From an uncultured Verrucomicrobiales bacterium (lineage in GTDB: Bacteria; Verrucomicrobiota; Verrucomicrobiia; Verrucomicrobiales; DEV007): a stretch of DNA of 64,000 nucleotides. The translations under genes were made by a program, and so were the position numbers. The notes beneath the pieces were generated by a model that did not search any database, was not told the origin of the DNA, and saw only the letters and a list, made by a program, of their open reading frames with translations. This document shows, piece after piece, positions 48,222 through 57,552 of the stretch; the first letter of the stretch is position 1, and each line of letters begins with the position of its first letter. Where the stretch lies: positions 1 to 64,000 of the forward strand of contig CALLLI010000224.1 of assembly GCA_938082635.1 (NCBI GenBank), written 5' to 3'.

Positions 48222-48322
48222 AGTGATGAGGATAGATTGAGAGTGTTAGGTAGAAATAGCAATGGCCGCGAAACGGCAAAGCGTCGCGGCCATTGAAACT
48301 AGAAATTCGCAGGAAAACCTAT

Positions 48323-48694
48323 CTAACTGGCAACCTTCTTCTCGAGAGCCTCCTTGGCGGTTTCAACGAGAACGTTGAACGCGCCTTCGTCCCGAATGGC
48401 CATGTCGGAGAGCACTTTGCGATCCAACTCAATGCTAGCCGCTTTCAGCCCTTCCATAAATCGGCTGTAACTCAAGCCGTGGGCACGAGCACCAGCATTG
48501 ATACGCTGGATCCAGAGACCGCGAAACTCGCGCTTGCGGACCTTACGGTCACGGTAGGCGTGCTGCTGCGCTTTGTAGACGGCGTCTTTCGCGTAGCGAT
48601 ACAACTTCGAACGGAATCCGCGGAAACCCTTCGCTTTAAGAAGCATGCGTTTCCGACGCTTCCGACTGGCTGGTGAATTAGTTGCTCTAGGCAT
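48323..48694 (-). CDS. rplT: 50S ribosomal protein L20
   Basis: This 123-residue very basic protein matches bL20 throughout: [66 protein letters not shown] and [10 protein letters not shown]. It binds 23S rRNA early in 50S assembly. It follows rpmI with a 137-base gap, longer than usual, in which no gene is seen. Confidence 0.97.
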   Translation of the reverse strand: MPRATNSPASRKRRKRMLLKAKGFRGFRSKLYRYAKDAVYKAQQHAYRDRKVRKREFRGLWIQRINAGARAHGLSYSRFMEGLKAASIELDRKVLSDMAIRDEGAFNVLVETAKEALEKKVAS

Positions 48695-48831
48695 TGGTTA
48701 GTAGGTGTCGAACAGACCGTTATTCCGATATCACCAGGCAACTCGTCCGTTCGGTGTCCCCGCCGAAGCGAGGTAGATGCCTTGATGAGAGGCCGCCCAC
48801 TGAAGGCGACCATGGAAAGTATTCGGGAACT

Positions 48832-49041
48832 CTAGGCGAAGGGCATGTTTGCCCGCACGGCCTTGAGGTTCGCAGAGGAAACCAAAGTCACCTTACCGAG
48901 ATTGCGTTTCCGCTTACGATTCTTGGCGCGCAACAAGTGACGCTTGCCTTGCTTGCGGCGTAGAATTTTACCTGTGCCGGTCACTTTAAAACGTTTCGCG
49001 ACTGATTTTCTCGTCTTTGCTTTAGAAGTGCCTTTGCCCAT
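48832..49041 (-). CDS. rpmI: 50S ribosomal protein L35
   Basis: This 69-residue basic protein matches bL35: MGKGTSKAKTRKSVAKRFKV, TGTGKILRRKQGKRHLLRAK and KRNLGKVTLVSSANLKAV. In most bacteria infC precedes it. Here a 231-base gap and a divergent kinase gene precede it, so infC must lie elsewhere and the operon must have its own promoter in this gap. Confidence 0.96.
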   Translation of the reverse strand: MGKGTSKAKTRKSVAKRFKVTGTGKILRRKQGKRHLLRAKNRKRKRNLGKVTLVSSANLKAVRANMPFA

Positions 49042-49272
49042 GGGAGGACGAAGCTATCGTCGAATGGATCCTTGGCAATCAGTTTTTAACCAGAATGCAC
49101 TGCTGCTCAATTTGGGCATAGGGAGCGAATTTCTATAGCCCACTAGAATTGCCAGTATTCGGTCAATCTTCTTCTCAAATTTAGTCTTTTAATATTGAGA
49201 ATCTTCTAAGACTTCTTAATCATTAGACTTTCTTAACCTCGTCGCATCCTCTCCCTTTGTGACACGATTCCA

Positions 49273-50886
49273 ATGACTTTAGAAGAACTGCAGGCGTTAA
49301 ATCACCACTGGCGACTCGCGATTGATCAGGTTCAAGAAGGCATCCTCATCCTTCAAGGGGGCATCGACGACTTTGATCTTCTTCGAATCGTGTTTGCGAA
49401 CCATGCTGTCGAGACTCAGCTGGAACTTGAGCCCGCTCGGCTGGAGGGGGTGGCTCTGAGCGAGCTCTTTTTAAAGGAGGAACGGAACCGGTTTCGCGAA
49501 GACTGGCTAAAGTCCGACCCGCAGCATGACTTTCGCGGCGCCTACACCATGCGGACGCTCAGTGGCGACTTAGTCGAAGCCGACTGGACAATTTCCTCTC
49601 GTGCAGGTGGCGAAGATCGTGAGGCCGATCACACGGCCACCCTTCTTTGGCGTTTGGCAGTGGAACAGCCGGAGGCAGAAGCTCTCCAAGATTCAAACGA
49701 CGTCATTCCAGAGGGTCACGCGTTCGAACTCAACAAAGCGGATACCATCGCCCACATCGCCAAAGGCATCGTTCACGATTTTAACAACTCTCTCACCACG
49801 ATTCGCGGCCACTTGGAAGTCGCGATGCCGGGAACGGAACCCAGTTCGCCCGTCCACAATGCCTTGGAGCATGCGCTTGAAGCCGCCATGACCACGAGCG
49901 AACTTTGCCAACGGTTGCTCAACTACGCCAAAGGCCGGCGCTCGACCAAGCGCCCTTGCCCCGTACCCGACGTTCTCCATCAAGCGGTCGCCATCACAGG
50001 CTTGGGCTCAAACGTCACTTTCAAACGCGTCGTCAATCCTGACATCTGGCCCATCCTCGCTGACAGCATTGAGATCGTACAGGTGATCAATAACCTCCTC
50101 GTGAATGCCCAGCAGGCCATGCCGAGCGGAGGCACCATTGCCCTCATGGCGGACAATGTCCCCGTCGACGAAGCCTCACCACTGGGTTTGCCTCCGGGCA
50201 ACTATGTCACCCTAACCGTCCGCGATCGCGGTGTAGGCATTCCTCCGGAGCAGCAGGAACACATCTTCGAATCTCTCTACACAACGAAAGCTACTGGCAG
50301 CGGCCTCGGTCTCGCCACCTGCGCTCAGATTGTGTCCGGGCACAACGGCTACATTGATGTCCACTCCGAGCCCAACCGGGGAAGCGAGTTTATTATCTAC
50401 CTCCCCGCCGTGCCAGAAGCCTTTGCTGAGCTCTCAAGCGAACCGCAAACTTCAAAGCCAGCGAATGAAGAGATCCCCATCAAGCAAGCCTCTTTGGCAC
50501 ATCTCAAAATTCTCGTCGTCGAAGACCAAGTCGGGATTAGAAAGATCGCGCAGATGTATCTCGAGCAGCTTGGCCACGTGGTGGTGTGCACGGACAACGG
50601 TCAATCCGCTATCGATACCTACCGCGACGCCTGGCAATCCGGTGACTCCTTCGATATCGCACTCATCGACCTGACCCTACCTGGAGGCATGAACGGCATA
50701 GACACCTTCCGCGAACTCCGTAGCCTCGCGCCTCACATCGTCGGCATCGCCACTAGCGGCTCGCTGGATCAGGATTCGCTAGCAGAATTTCAAGCCAAAG
50801 GCTTTGCTAGTATTCTCCCTAAGCCGTTCGCCCTGAAAGCACTCGGTGACGTTGTGCAAGAGGCCATGCTCTTTCACACCGTGTGA
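49273..50886 (+). CDS. Hybrid sensor histidine kinase with C-terminal receiver
   Basis: This 537-residue cytoplasmic protein has no membrane segment. A PAS-like domain spans about 12-130. The phospho-acceptor region has His168 in GIVHDFNNSLTTI. The ATPase domain covers about 220-380, with the N box NNLLVNAQQAMPSGG, G1 DRGVGIP and G2 GSGLGLATC. A receiver domain covers about 410-535, with the phospho-acceptor Asp466 in IALIDLTLPGG and Lys in ILPKPF. Its target is unknown. It is a soluble hybrid kinase, with input perhaps a small molecule bound by the PAS domain. Confidence 0.92.
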   Translation: MTLEELQALNHHWRLAIDQVQEGILILQGGIDDFDLLRIVFANHAVETQLELEPARLEGVALSELFLKEERNRFREDWLKSDPQHDFRGAYTMRTLSGDLVEADWTISSRAGGEDREADHTATLLWRLAVEQPEAEALQDSNDVIPEGHAFELNKADTIAHIAKGIVHDFNNSLTTIRGHLEVAMPGTEPSSPVHNALEHALEAAMTTSELCQRLLNYAKGRRSTKRPCPVPDVLHQAVAITGLGSNVTFKRVVNPDIWPILADSIEIVQVINNLLVNAQQAMPSGGTIALMADNVPVDEASPLGLPPGNYVTLTVRDRGVGIPPEQQEHIFESLYTTKATGSGLGLATCAQIVSGHNGYIDVHSEPNRGSEFIIYLPAVPEAFAELSSEPQTSKPANEEIPIKQASLAHLKILVVEDQVGIRKIAQMYLEQLGHVVVCTDNGQSAIDTYRDAWQSGDSFDIALIDLTLPGGMNGIDTFRELRSLAPHIVGIATSGSLDQDSLAEFQAKGFASILPKPFALKALGDVVQEAMLFHTV

Positions 50887-50887
50887 G

Positions 50888-52663
50888 GTGAGCACCGAAC
50901 CAAACCTGCTTGCCGTACGAGACGAACTCGCAAGCCTTGTTAAGAACGAGCATGATTACCTGAGGAGCTTCTACGAGCAGCTCTGGCGACGCCCCCTGGC
51001 GAAACGAGTTCGGCTTGGACGCGCTGTTGATGGCCTGACTTACGATCGCGTCTCCGACGAGAAACGGCGCGTGCTCCAGTTTCATTGCGCCGTCAATGAA
51101 TCGCGTTTCCGAGCAGGCGATGTCCTCCGCCTGAGCCAGAACACCCCCTCGGGACGCCACTACGAAGTCACTTGGTATGGCGAAGACGACGGCTGGATCG
51201 GCGTCGTGCTCTATCGAAAGGGAGATTTCCCAGCATTCACACAAGAAGCGCTCATCGCCACAGAATGGACCCTAGACGAATCCTACGTGGACTTGCTAGG
51301 ACTCTACGAACGCGCCCTTGGAGATCTGACAGAAACCCAGATCGGCCGGGATCAAGTCCTCCCCACACTCGCTGGTGCGTTGAAACCTAAAGTCGATCTC
51401 GGTGCCTTTGACCAAGCCGCGACTGAACTTGGCGCGCAGCAAATGAACGACACCCAAGTGGAGGCTGCCGCCATGGCGCTCGCCTCCCACCCCTACGCAC
51501 TCATTCAGGGACCACCCGGCACCGGCAAGACACGCACGCTTGCTAGGATCGTTAGGCAACTGGTCGAGCGCGGTGAACGCGTGCTTGTCACCGCACTCAC
51601 ACACCGGGCCATTCACGAAGCTCTGAACAAAGTCTGTGACGTTGTCAGTCCAGACCTGGTGGCCAAGATCGGCGTGCCCATCTACGATCCCGGCCTCACG
51701 ACTAAAGAGTTTGGCTATTTCAAAGACTGCCCCCTGTCCAATGCTGATAGCGGCTATGTCATCGGTGCCACGCCATTCACCCTCTGGGGTCGGCGACTCC
51801 AAGACGTCTTCTTTGACACGGTCATCATCGACGAGTCTAGCCAAGTGACACCCGCCCTGGCCACCATGGCGATGCTCAAGGCCCGGCGTTACGTCTTTGT
51901 CGGAGATCATCAACAACTGCCTCCCGTCATTGCCCATCTCGCCGCCAGCCAAGGGTCGTCTCAAGAAGCCCCTAGCATATTCACTCGCCTCCGCGATCAC
52001 GCCTCATCCACCTTACTCACCACCTGCTACCGCATGAACGCTGAACTATGTCAGTGGTCGAGCGACACCTTCTATCACCAACGTCTCCAAGCCAGCCCTG
52101 ACAATGCCCAACGAACGCTCACCTGGCCCAATTCAGATGGGCTCCCATCAACGCCATGGAACCTGGAGCCATCCTCCGTCTTCATCCGACTAGATCACGA
52201 TGAACGGCGGACTGATTCCCGAGAGGAAGCCGAGATCGTGGTCGCGCTATTACAAGACTGGAGCGCTGGAGGAAACTCGCCAAGCGAGATCGGAGTCGTC
52301 GTCCCCTACCGCAGACAAGCAAATCGCATCCGACGCCTCCTACGACGGCGCTTTCGCGAACACCCTAGCATTACACGGCGGATCACGATTGATACCGTCG
52401 ACCGCTTCCAAGGGAGCGAGCGCGAAGCCATGATCCTTTCGTTCACCGCCTCAGATCCGAAGTTCATTTCAGAACAAGTCCCCTTTCTCTTCCAGGCTCA
52501 GCGACTCAATGTCGCCGTCACCCGCGCCCGCTCGAAACGGCTTCTCCTCGTCAGTCACGGCCTCATCGACACGGCAGAGACGCTCGCCAGCCAGGGAAAT
52601 GAATCAGCCGCACTCTTTCTCAGCCTCCTAGAGGATGCTACCTTGGCACCATGGCCCGGCTGA
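50888..52663 (+). CDS. Superfamily 1 helicase, Upf1/DNA2-like
   Basis: A 591-residue protein is obtained from GTG 50888, one base after the stop of the kinase gene; the frame itself opens earlier, inside that gene. An N-terminal region of about 190 residues precedes the helicase core. Walker A is GPPGTGKTRTL (about 207-215), motif Ia LVTALTHRAIHEAL, Walker B VIIDESSQ, motif III VGDHQQLPP, motif IV-VI TTCYRMN, IDTVDRFQGSEREAM and LNVAVTRARS. This is the Upf1-like SF1B group (AAA_11/AAA_12). It overlaps the next helicase gene by 13 bases. Confidence 0.88.
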   Translation: MSTEPNLLAVRDELASLVKNEHDYLRSFYEQLWRRPLAKRVRLGRAVDGLTYDRVSDEKRRVLQFHCAVNESRFRAGDVLRLSQNTPSGRHYEVTWYGEDDGWIGVVLYRKGDFPAFTQEALIATEWTLDESYVDLLGLYERALGDLTETQIGRDQVLPTLAGALKPKVDLGAFDQAATELGAQQMNDTQVEAAAMALASHPYALIQGPPGTGKTRTLARIVRQLVERGERVLVTALTHRAIHEALNKVCDVVSPDLVAKIGVPIYDPGLTTKEFGYFKDCPLSNADSGYVIGATPFTLWGRRLQDVFFDTVIIDESSQVTPALATMAMLKARRYVFVGDHQQLPPVIAHLAASQGSSQEAPSIFTRLRDHASSTLLTTCYRMNAELCQWSSDTFYHQRLQASPDNAQRTLTWPNSDGLPSTPWNLEPSSVFIRLDHDERRTDSREEAEIVVALLQDWSAGGNSPSEIGVVVPYRRQANRIRRLLRRRFREHPSITRRITIDTVDRFQGSEREAMILSFTASDPKFISEQVPFLFQAQRLNVAVTRARSKRLLLVSHGLIDTAETLASQGNESAALFLSLLEDATLAPWPG

Positions 52664-54744
52664 TTCCTAGCGAACCCACCGGAAACGTACGCCCGCCGGT
52701 CGCCCGCATGTTTAGGCTCGTCAAAGCGCTACCGAACACCTTCACCGCGTGGTTTGCTCTAGAAGAAGACGCCTTAGTAAAGCCGCATTTCATGCTCGTG
52801 TGGAAGGAATGTTATGGATTCCTCATCCAAGTAGCCGAAACCACTCAGCAACTCGCCGAGTCCGCCCTCCAGCAAGACTTCCTCGTCGAGCCGGTGGAAA
52901 CGCTCTCCGCCGACACGTTAGGCCAATCAGAAACAGACGTGATCGAACGCTTCGCTCAACGTGTCCACGAAGAACTCGGGCTTCCAGCTAACGGAAGCGT
53001 CCCCGTACGCCGCTTGGTCGTGTTCCCAAATGTTGAAGAGAACACCATCAACGAAATCGTCCTGCAACGCGCAGAAGAGTCCGAGACGTCGTTTCTTGGA
53101 TGCCATCAGTTAGGCGAAGGGAAGTTCGCACAGTATCTGGAACACATCGCCACCGAAGCCTTGCCAGAACTTTCTCTAACCATCTTCCGCAAACACTTCA
53201 CGCCCGAGAGCAAGATCCCTCGACACTTCAGTCCGCTCACACCACCAGAGCGTAACACGGCAGCGTCTCTCACAGACATGCTGATCGACTTTGATCAAGA
53301 AGCCGTGGCCAAAGCTGAACTGAACTTACCACCAGAGAGCGAAAGCGTGGTCAGTGATCTCAGCGCGCGCTTAGTCACGGGCGTCGCTGGTAGCGGGAAG
53401 TCTCTCATTCTCATCATCCGCGCTCTCCTCATGACACGCCTGAACAAAGGCGCCCGTCTCCTCGTCCTCACGCACAACCGCCCTCTCAATGGCGAATTGA
53501 AACAGCGCTTCCGTCACCTTGCAGGCACGTGGCCGCACTTCGAGTGGATGACCTATTTCCAATGGGTCAAACATTGCCTACCAGACGACGCCTGGCCCGA
53601 CAAGATTCTGTCAGGACGCCCACTCGAAGACATCGCCCGTTCGGCAGCGGCGCGTCATCCCGAGCTCACGTCCTTCAACCTTGCCTTCCTCATCGATGAG
53701 CTGAACTGGATCAAGGATCAGCGCTTTCATGAGCGTCGCACCTACCTAGAAGCCAAACGCCAAGGACGCGAGCTGCCTCTTTCTTCCAAACAACGCGAAG
53801 CCATGTGGGCCTTCTTTCGCGACTATCAGTTAGGCTTAGAACGCGAAGGCGCCACGGACTGGAGCGGCGTGGCCATGCGCTTCTGGAAGAAGGCGATTCA
53901 CGATCAATCTATCACTCTTCCAAGTTACGATGGTATCTTTGTCGATGAGGCTCAGTTCTTCGCACCTGCTTGGTTCGATTGCGTGAAAACGTCGCTCCGT
54001 CCCGGCGGGCAACTCTTTCTCTGTGCCGACCCAACCCAGGGATTCCTCAAGCGACGCCAATCCTGGCTTGCCAGCGGCATCGAAGTCCGCGGACGAACGG
54101 TAAAGCTGATTCACTCTTACCGGAGCAGCCGAGCCATCCTCGAATTTGCCAAGAACTTCTACCAAAGCCGCCTCGGTGAAGAGCAGGCGGAAGAAGCTCT
54201 CAACCTGCCCACGCCAGAACAGTTAGCAGCAGCTCCCGAACTCCCTCATGTCCCCATCGTGGAAGTTTGCGGCAGCCCGCAAGACGTCCAAACCAGGCTC
54301 ATCCACGAGATCAAGCAGCTCGTCAATCACGACCTCCGGCCAGGTTCCATCCTCGTCATGCACCGCTCTTACACAGCCCTAGAGAACATCCACCAAAGAC
54401 TTACGCGGGAACTCGGCCCAAACCAATCCCAACTCTTACAAAACGCAAGCCGCCCCGCTCCAGAACCCCTCATTGGCCTGACCACCCTAAATGCAGGCAC
54501 CGGCTTGGAAGCCCCGATCGTCTTTCTTCTCGGTTGTGATGAACTGATAGAACGCGAGTCTGACCTGAAGCTCAGTCAGGAAGAACGCACTGCCCTTTGC
54601 CGTGACCACACCCGCCAGCTCTACATGGCCATGACCCGCGCAGCTCGACAACTCGTCATCCTTTGCCACCAAGGAACCACCGCAAAGATCCTGCGCAGAG
54701 CAGCGGACCGATTCGTCGATGTTTCTACCATTGGCACGCTCTAA
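52651..54744 (+). CDS. UvrD/Rep-like helicase with NERD-like N-terminus
   Basis: A 697-residue protein. The N-terminal 190 residues (ALPNTFTAWFALEEDALVK, WKECYGFLIQVAETT) resemble the nuclease-related NERD domain found in front of some helicases, though the catalytic residues are not obvious. The SF1A core follows: Walker A GVAGSGKSLIL near 244, LLVLTHNRPLNGELK, Walker B IFVDEAQFF near 429, CADPTQGF, HSYRSSRAILEF, TTLNAGTGLEAPIVFLLG and LYMAMTRAARQL. Overlap with the preceding Upf1-like helicase indicates coupled translation and a joint task, which could be DNA repair or defence. Confidence 0.85.
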   Translation: MARLIPSEPTGNVRPPVARMFRLVKALPNTFTAWFALEEDALVKPHFMLVWKECYGFLIQVAETTQQLAESALQQDFLVEPVETLSADTLGQSETDVIERFAQRVHEELGLPANGSVPVRRLVVFPNVEENTINEIVLQRAEESETSFLGCHQLGEGKFAQYLEHIATEALPELSLTIFRKHFTPESKIPRHFSPLTPPERNTAASLTDMLIDFDQEAVAKAELNLPPESESVVSDLSARLVTGVAGSGKSLILIIRALLMTRLNKGARLLVLTHNRPLNGELKQRFRHLAGTWPHFEWMTYFQWVKHCLPDDAWPDKILSGRPLEDIARSAAARHPELTSFNLAFLIDELNWIKDQRFHERRTYLEAKRQGRELPLSSKQREAMWAFFRDYQLGLEREGATDWSGVAMRFWKKAIHDQSITLPSYDGIFVDEAQFFAPAWFDCVKTSLRPGGQLFLCADPTQGFLKRRQSWLASGIEVRGRTVKLIHSYRSSRAILEFAKNFYQSRLGEEQAEEALNLPTPEQLAAAPELPHVPIVEVCGSPQDVQTRLIHEIKQLVNHDLRPGSILVMHRSYTALENIHQRLTRELGPNQSQLLQNASRPAPEPLIGLTTLNAGTGLEAPIVFLLGCDELIERESDLKLSQEERTALCRDHTRQLYMAMTRAARQLVILCHQGTTAKILRRAADRFVDVSTIGTL

Positions 54745-54900
54745 ATATGCTAGACCTAGAAATAACAGAAAGCCGTCAAGGACACTACGGCAAATCGCTC
54801 TAAAAGGAGACTCTATCTCAAATCTTTAGATGATCAGGTGTGACCTTTTTTTCACGGGATTACTCCAATGTATTAATCCGACCAATTAAACCACACACCT

Positions 54901-56433
54901 ATGAGACTCTCCACTCTTTCCTTCATCGCCTTCATCGCCTTCTTGGGATTGCACTATTCGCTATCCGCCCAGGATCAAGGTGTCCGCTCTACTTCTGGTA
55001 TCCAAGAAATGGAAGACCAGTTATCACTCGCCAACGATTCCGAGATCGACCTCTGGAAGATTTCCGTAAACATCGGTCTCTCGATTTCTTTGGGAAACTC
55101 TGACAGTTCGTTAATCTACGCTGATCTGCAAACAACGCGCGCCTGGGGCCAGAATGAGCTACTCATGGGTCTCGGTGGCACTTACAGCGAATCCGATAGC
55201 GTTACTACGAGTGACTATCAGTTTGCTTATCTTCAGTACAACCGTCTCCTGACCGATCGGTTTTACTTTGGCGCCAAGGCTTACGGCATCCGTGACGAAC
55301 TCGCCATTCTCGACTACCGCCTGCACCTCGGCCCAGTTTGGGGATACTACTTCATCAAGGATGCGAACACCACGTTCAGCCTTGAAGCAGGTCCAGCCCA
55401 CACCTGGGAGAACCAAGGTGGAGTAACAGATAAATACGTAAGTCTTCTCATCTCCGAGCGCTTTGAGCACCAGTTCACGGATCGCTTGAAACTTTGGCAG
55501 CGGCTAGAATTCAGACCTGAAATCGATGCCTTCAATTCTTACACACTCACTGCTGAGCTAGGCATCGAGACAAGAATGACGGACAACCTCAGTTTAAAAA
55601 CCTTCGTCCGCAACATTCACGATTCCACACCAACCAACGGTTTGAAGCGCAATGACCTGGCCTTCGTCACGGCACTTTCTTACTCCTTTGGCGGCGAAGA
55701 TGCACTGGATCTCACCGCAAAGAAGAGAAGCCTTCGTCTCTCCGGCGAGAATATGAACGACCTCGCAGGCAATGTAGACGGCAACGTCACCAAGGCAGCT
55801 CTCGGAGCGACACTCAACCGAGGCAACACCGAGTCACTCGCGATCACTGGAGATCTCCTCGGCATTCGCCGTTCTGGGAATGACGAATTGACCTTCGGAG
55901 CTTCGGCCACCTACGGCGAGTTTGAGGACGCCAATGGCACGAAAGTCACCGATCAGAACATCTACGGCGTCGTGCAGTTCAATCGTCAGTTCGCAGATCC
56001 TTGGTATTTCGGACTTCGCACGGACCTCTTCCATGATCAGCTTGCTGATCTCGACTATCGGTGAACGACGTCCCCCGTGCTTGGTTTCTATGCAATCAAA
56101 GACGCAGACACAGGCCTGAGCTTCGAAGCAGGGCCTGCCTACGTGCGTGAAAAGCAGGGTGACGAGAAGACGTATTCTGCGGCCATCTTCACTCAAGAAA
56201 AGTTCACCCATCGCTTCTCGGACAATCTCCACATGTGGCAATCCGTTTCCTACCTCGCTCCATTCAACGACACCGAGGACTAGGTACTTCGTGAAGAAAT
56301 CGGAGCCGCTGTCCAACTCGGTGGCGGCTACAGCTGGCGCACGTCACTGGAAGATGTTTACACCAATTACCCCTCGAATGGTCGGGATCGCAACGACCTT
56401 CGACTGAAGAGCGCTCTAGCCTTCACCTTCTAG
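54901..56433 (+). pseudogene. DUF481-type outer-membrane barrel gene with two in-frame stops
   Basis: One frame of 511 codons encodes a signal peptide (1-24) and two tandem DUF481-like barrel halves, ending in a C-terminal aromatic strand, SALAFTF. It is broken by TGA 56062-56064 (codon 388) and TAG 56281-56283 (codon 461). Comparing the two halves, LDYRLHLGPVWGYY matches LDYR-stop-TTSPVLGFY, and FNSYTLTAELG matches TED-stop-VLREEIG, so the second stop replaces a Tyr codon and the frame never shifts. No convincing SECIS follows the TGA. A recent pseudogene or sequencing error are the likely explanations; Sec is unlikely, because a barrel strand has no use for it and TAG is also present. Confidence 0.75.
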
Positions 56434-56471
56434 GAATCCTTTACTAATCCTTATTAATAAGCCCAGAACGA

Positions 56472-56508
56472 CCCAAGAGAGCCCGGCTCTCCTGGGTTTC
56501 TTTGTTTC
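56472..56508 (+). terminator. Rho-independent terminator after the DUF481 gene
   Basis: CCCA-A-GAGAGC-CCG-GCTCTC-C-TGGG forms a GC-rich hairpin (56472-56496), followed by TTTCTTTGTTT. It lies 39 bases after the DUF481 stop and 83 bases before the DUF2314 gene. Confidence 0.85.
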
Positions 56509-56590
56509 TAAAAACTCGCTATCGTCATGACCCGCGCCACTCGGCAGGAGACTGGGTTGACCCTTACCTAGCCCCCTGGCAAGTTAACGG

Positions 56591-57379
56591 ATGACCTTGT
56601 CTCGTATTCTCGGTGTTCTGATGCTCGGCATCTTCATGAGCGCGGCTCTCGCCGAGGACCCACCCACGCCAATTAAGACCGATGACGAACGCATGGATGC
56701 GGCTATTGCCGAAGCGCGCTCTCGAATCGACGAGTTTCTGACCGTCCTCAAAACCAACGACAAAGAGCGCTATCCAAAGTTCGCCGTGAAGGCGGCCGTC
56801 ACTGAAGGCGAACACGTCGAACACCTTTGGCTCACTGACATCAAATTCGTAGCCGGGCACTTTACAGGCAATGTCGGCAACGACCCGCACATGATCACCA
56901 AGGTAAAACGTGGCGATGAGATCAAGGTAGCGAAGAACAAGATCTCCGACTGGGTCTACGCCGATGCCGAGAAACGCGCCATGGTCGGTCGATTCACTGA
57001 CAAAGCTATGGAAAAACCCGTCGTCGATCTCGGCGAGCATGAATTGCTCGGACTCTGGCTGGTCAAAGAAGTGGATGCAGGCAAGGGCGCTCGCGAGCAG
57101 CCCGGCGCAGCCATCGCATTCACGCGCAACGCCGTCTTCATGGTTCAGTTAGGCGACAAGGCAACACGGGCCAAGATGGCTGATCTCGCTCAGATCGACA
57201 CCAAAGCCTGGCCAAAACAGATCGACTTCAGTCGCGAAGACACCCTCGGCTACGGCGCCTACAACTTGGACGGAGACAATCTAACGCTTTCCATACGGAA
57301 TCCCGGAGAGCAGCGCCCCACATCCTTGAAAGCCTCTCCTGGCGGGATGGTCTTTCAGCTCGTCCGCGAAGGTGAGTGA
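56591..57379 (+). CDS. Secreted DUF2314 protein
   Basis: This 262-residue protein has a signal peptide (1-20, ending AALAE). Residues about 25-150 form a DUF2314 domain (YPKFAVKAAV, EHVEHLWLTDIKF, GDEIKVAKNKISDWVY). Residues about 155-262 look like the small beta-rich TIGR03067-type repeats common in Planctomycetes/Verrucomicrobia (GLWLVKEVDAG, YGAYNLDGDNLTLS). Function unknown. Confidence 0.85.
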   Translation: MTLSRILGVLMLGIFMSAALAEDPPTPIKTDDERMDAAIAEARSRIDEFLTVLKTNDKERYPKFAVKAAVTEGEHVEHLWLTDIKFVAGHFTGNVGNDPHMITKVKRGDEIKVAKNKISDWVYADAEKRAMVGRFTDKAMEKPVVDLGEHELLGLWLVKEVDAGKGAREQPGAAIAFTRNAVFMVQLGDKATRAKMADLAQIDTKAWPKQIDFSREDTLGYGAYNLDGDNLTLSIRNPGEQRPTSLKASPGGMVFQLVREGE

Positions 57380-57502
57380 ATACATTCGAATGCGCATGAT
57401 CGCTAAGACAGAGAACCACGACTGCACACCAATTGCCTGTTGAGAATCTCAGTGCCCACCGCAGACTCCAAACGGCTCTTCGTGATCCAACTTAAGGTAG
57501 AC

Positions 57503-57517
57503 GAGGCATCCTGCCTC
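57503..57517. repeat. Small GGCATCCTGCC-type hairpin in an intergenic gap
   Basis: GAGGCA-TCC-TGCCTC forms a six-pair stem within GTAGACGAGGCATCCTGCCT. The GGCATCCTGCC word also occurs in the repeat at 11487-11539. It lies between convergent genes. Confidence 0.5.
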
Positions 57518-57552
57518 AGCCACCTATACGGACCTCACTTATGGAGCGGAGA

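Noticed and set aside
48695-48831. A missed small gene between rpmI and rplT
   Set aside because: No coherent open frame with a plausible start was seen; the 137 bases look like a leader or spacer.
56062-56064. TGA in the DUF481 gene as a third selenocysteine
   Set aside because: No good stem-loop follows it, the position is a barrel strand where the paralogous half has Leu, and a TAG breaks the same gene 73 codons later.
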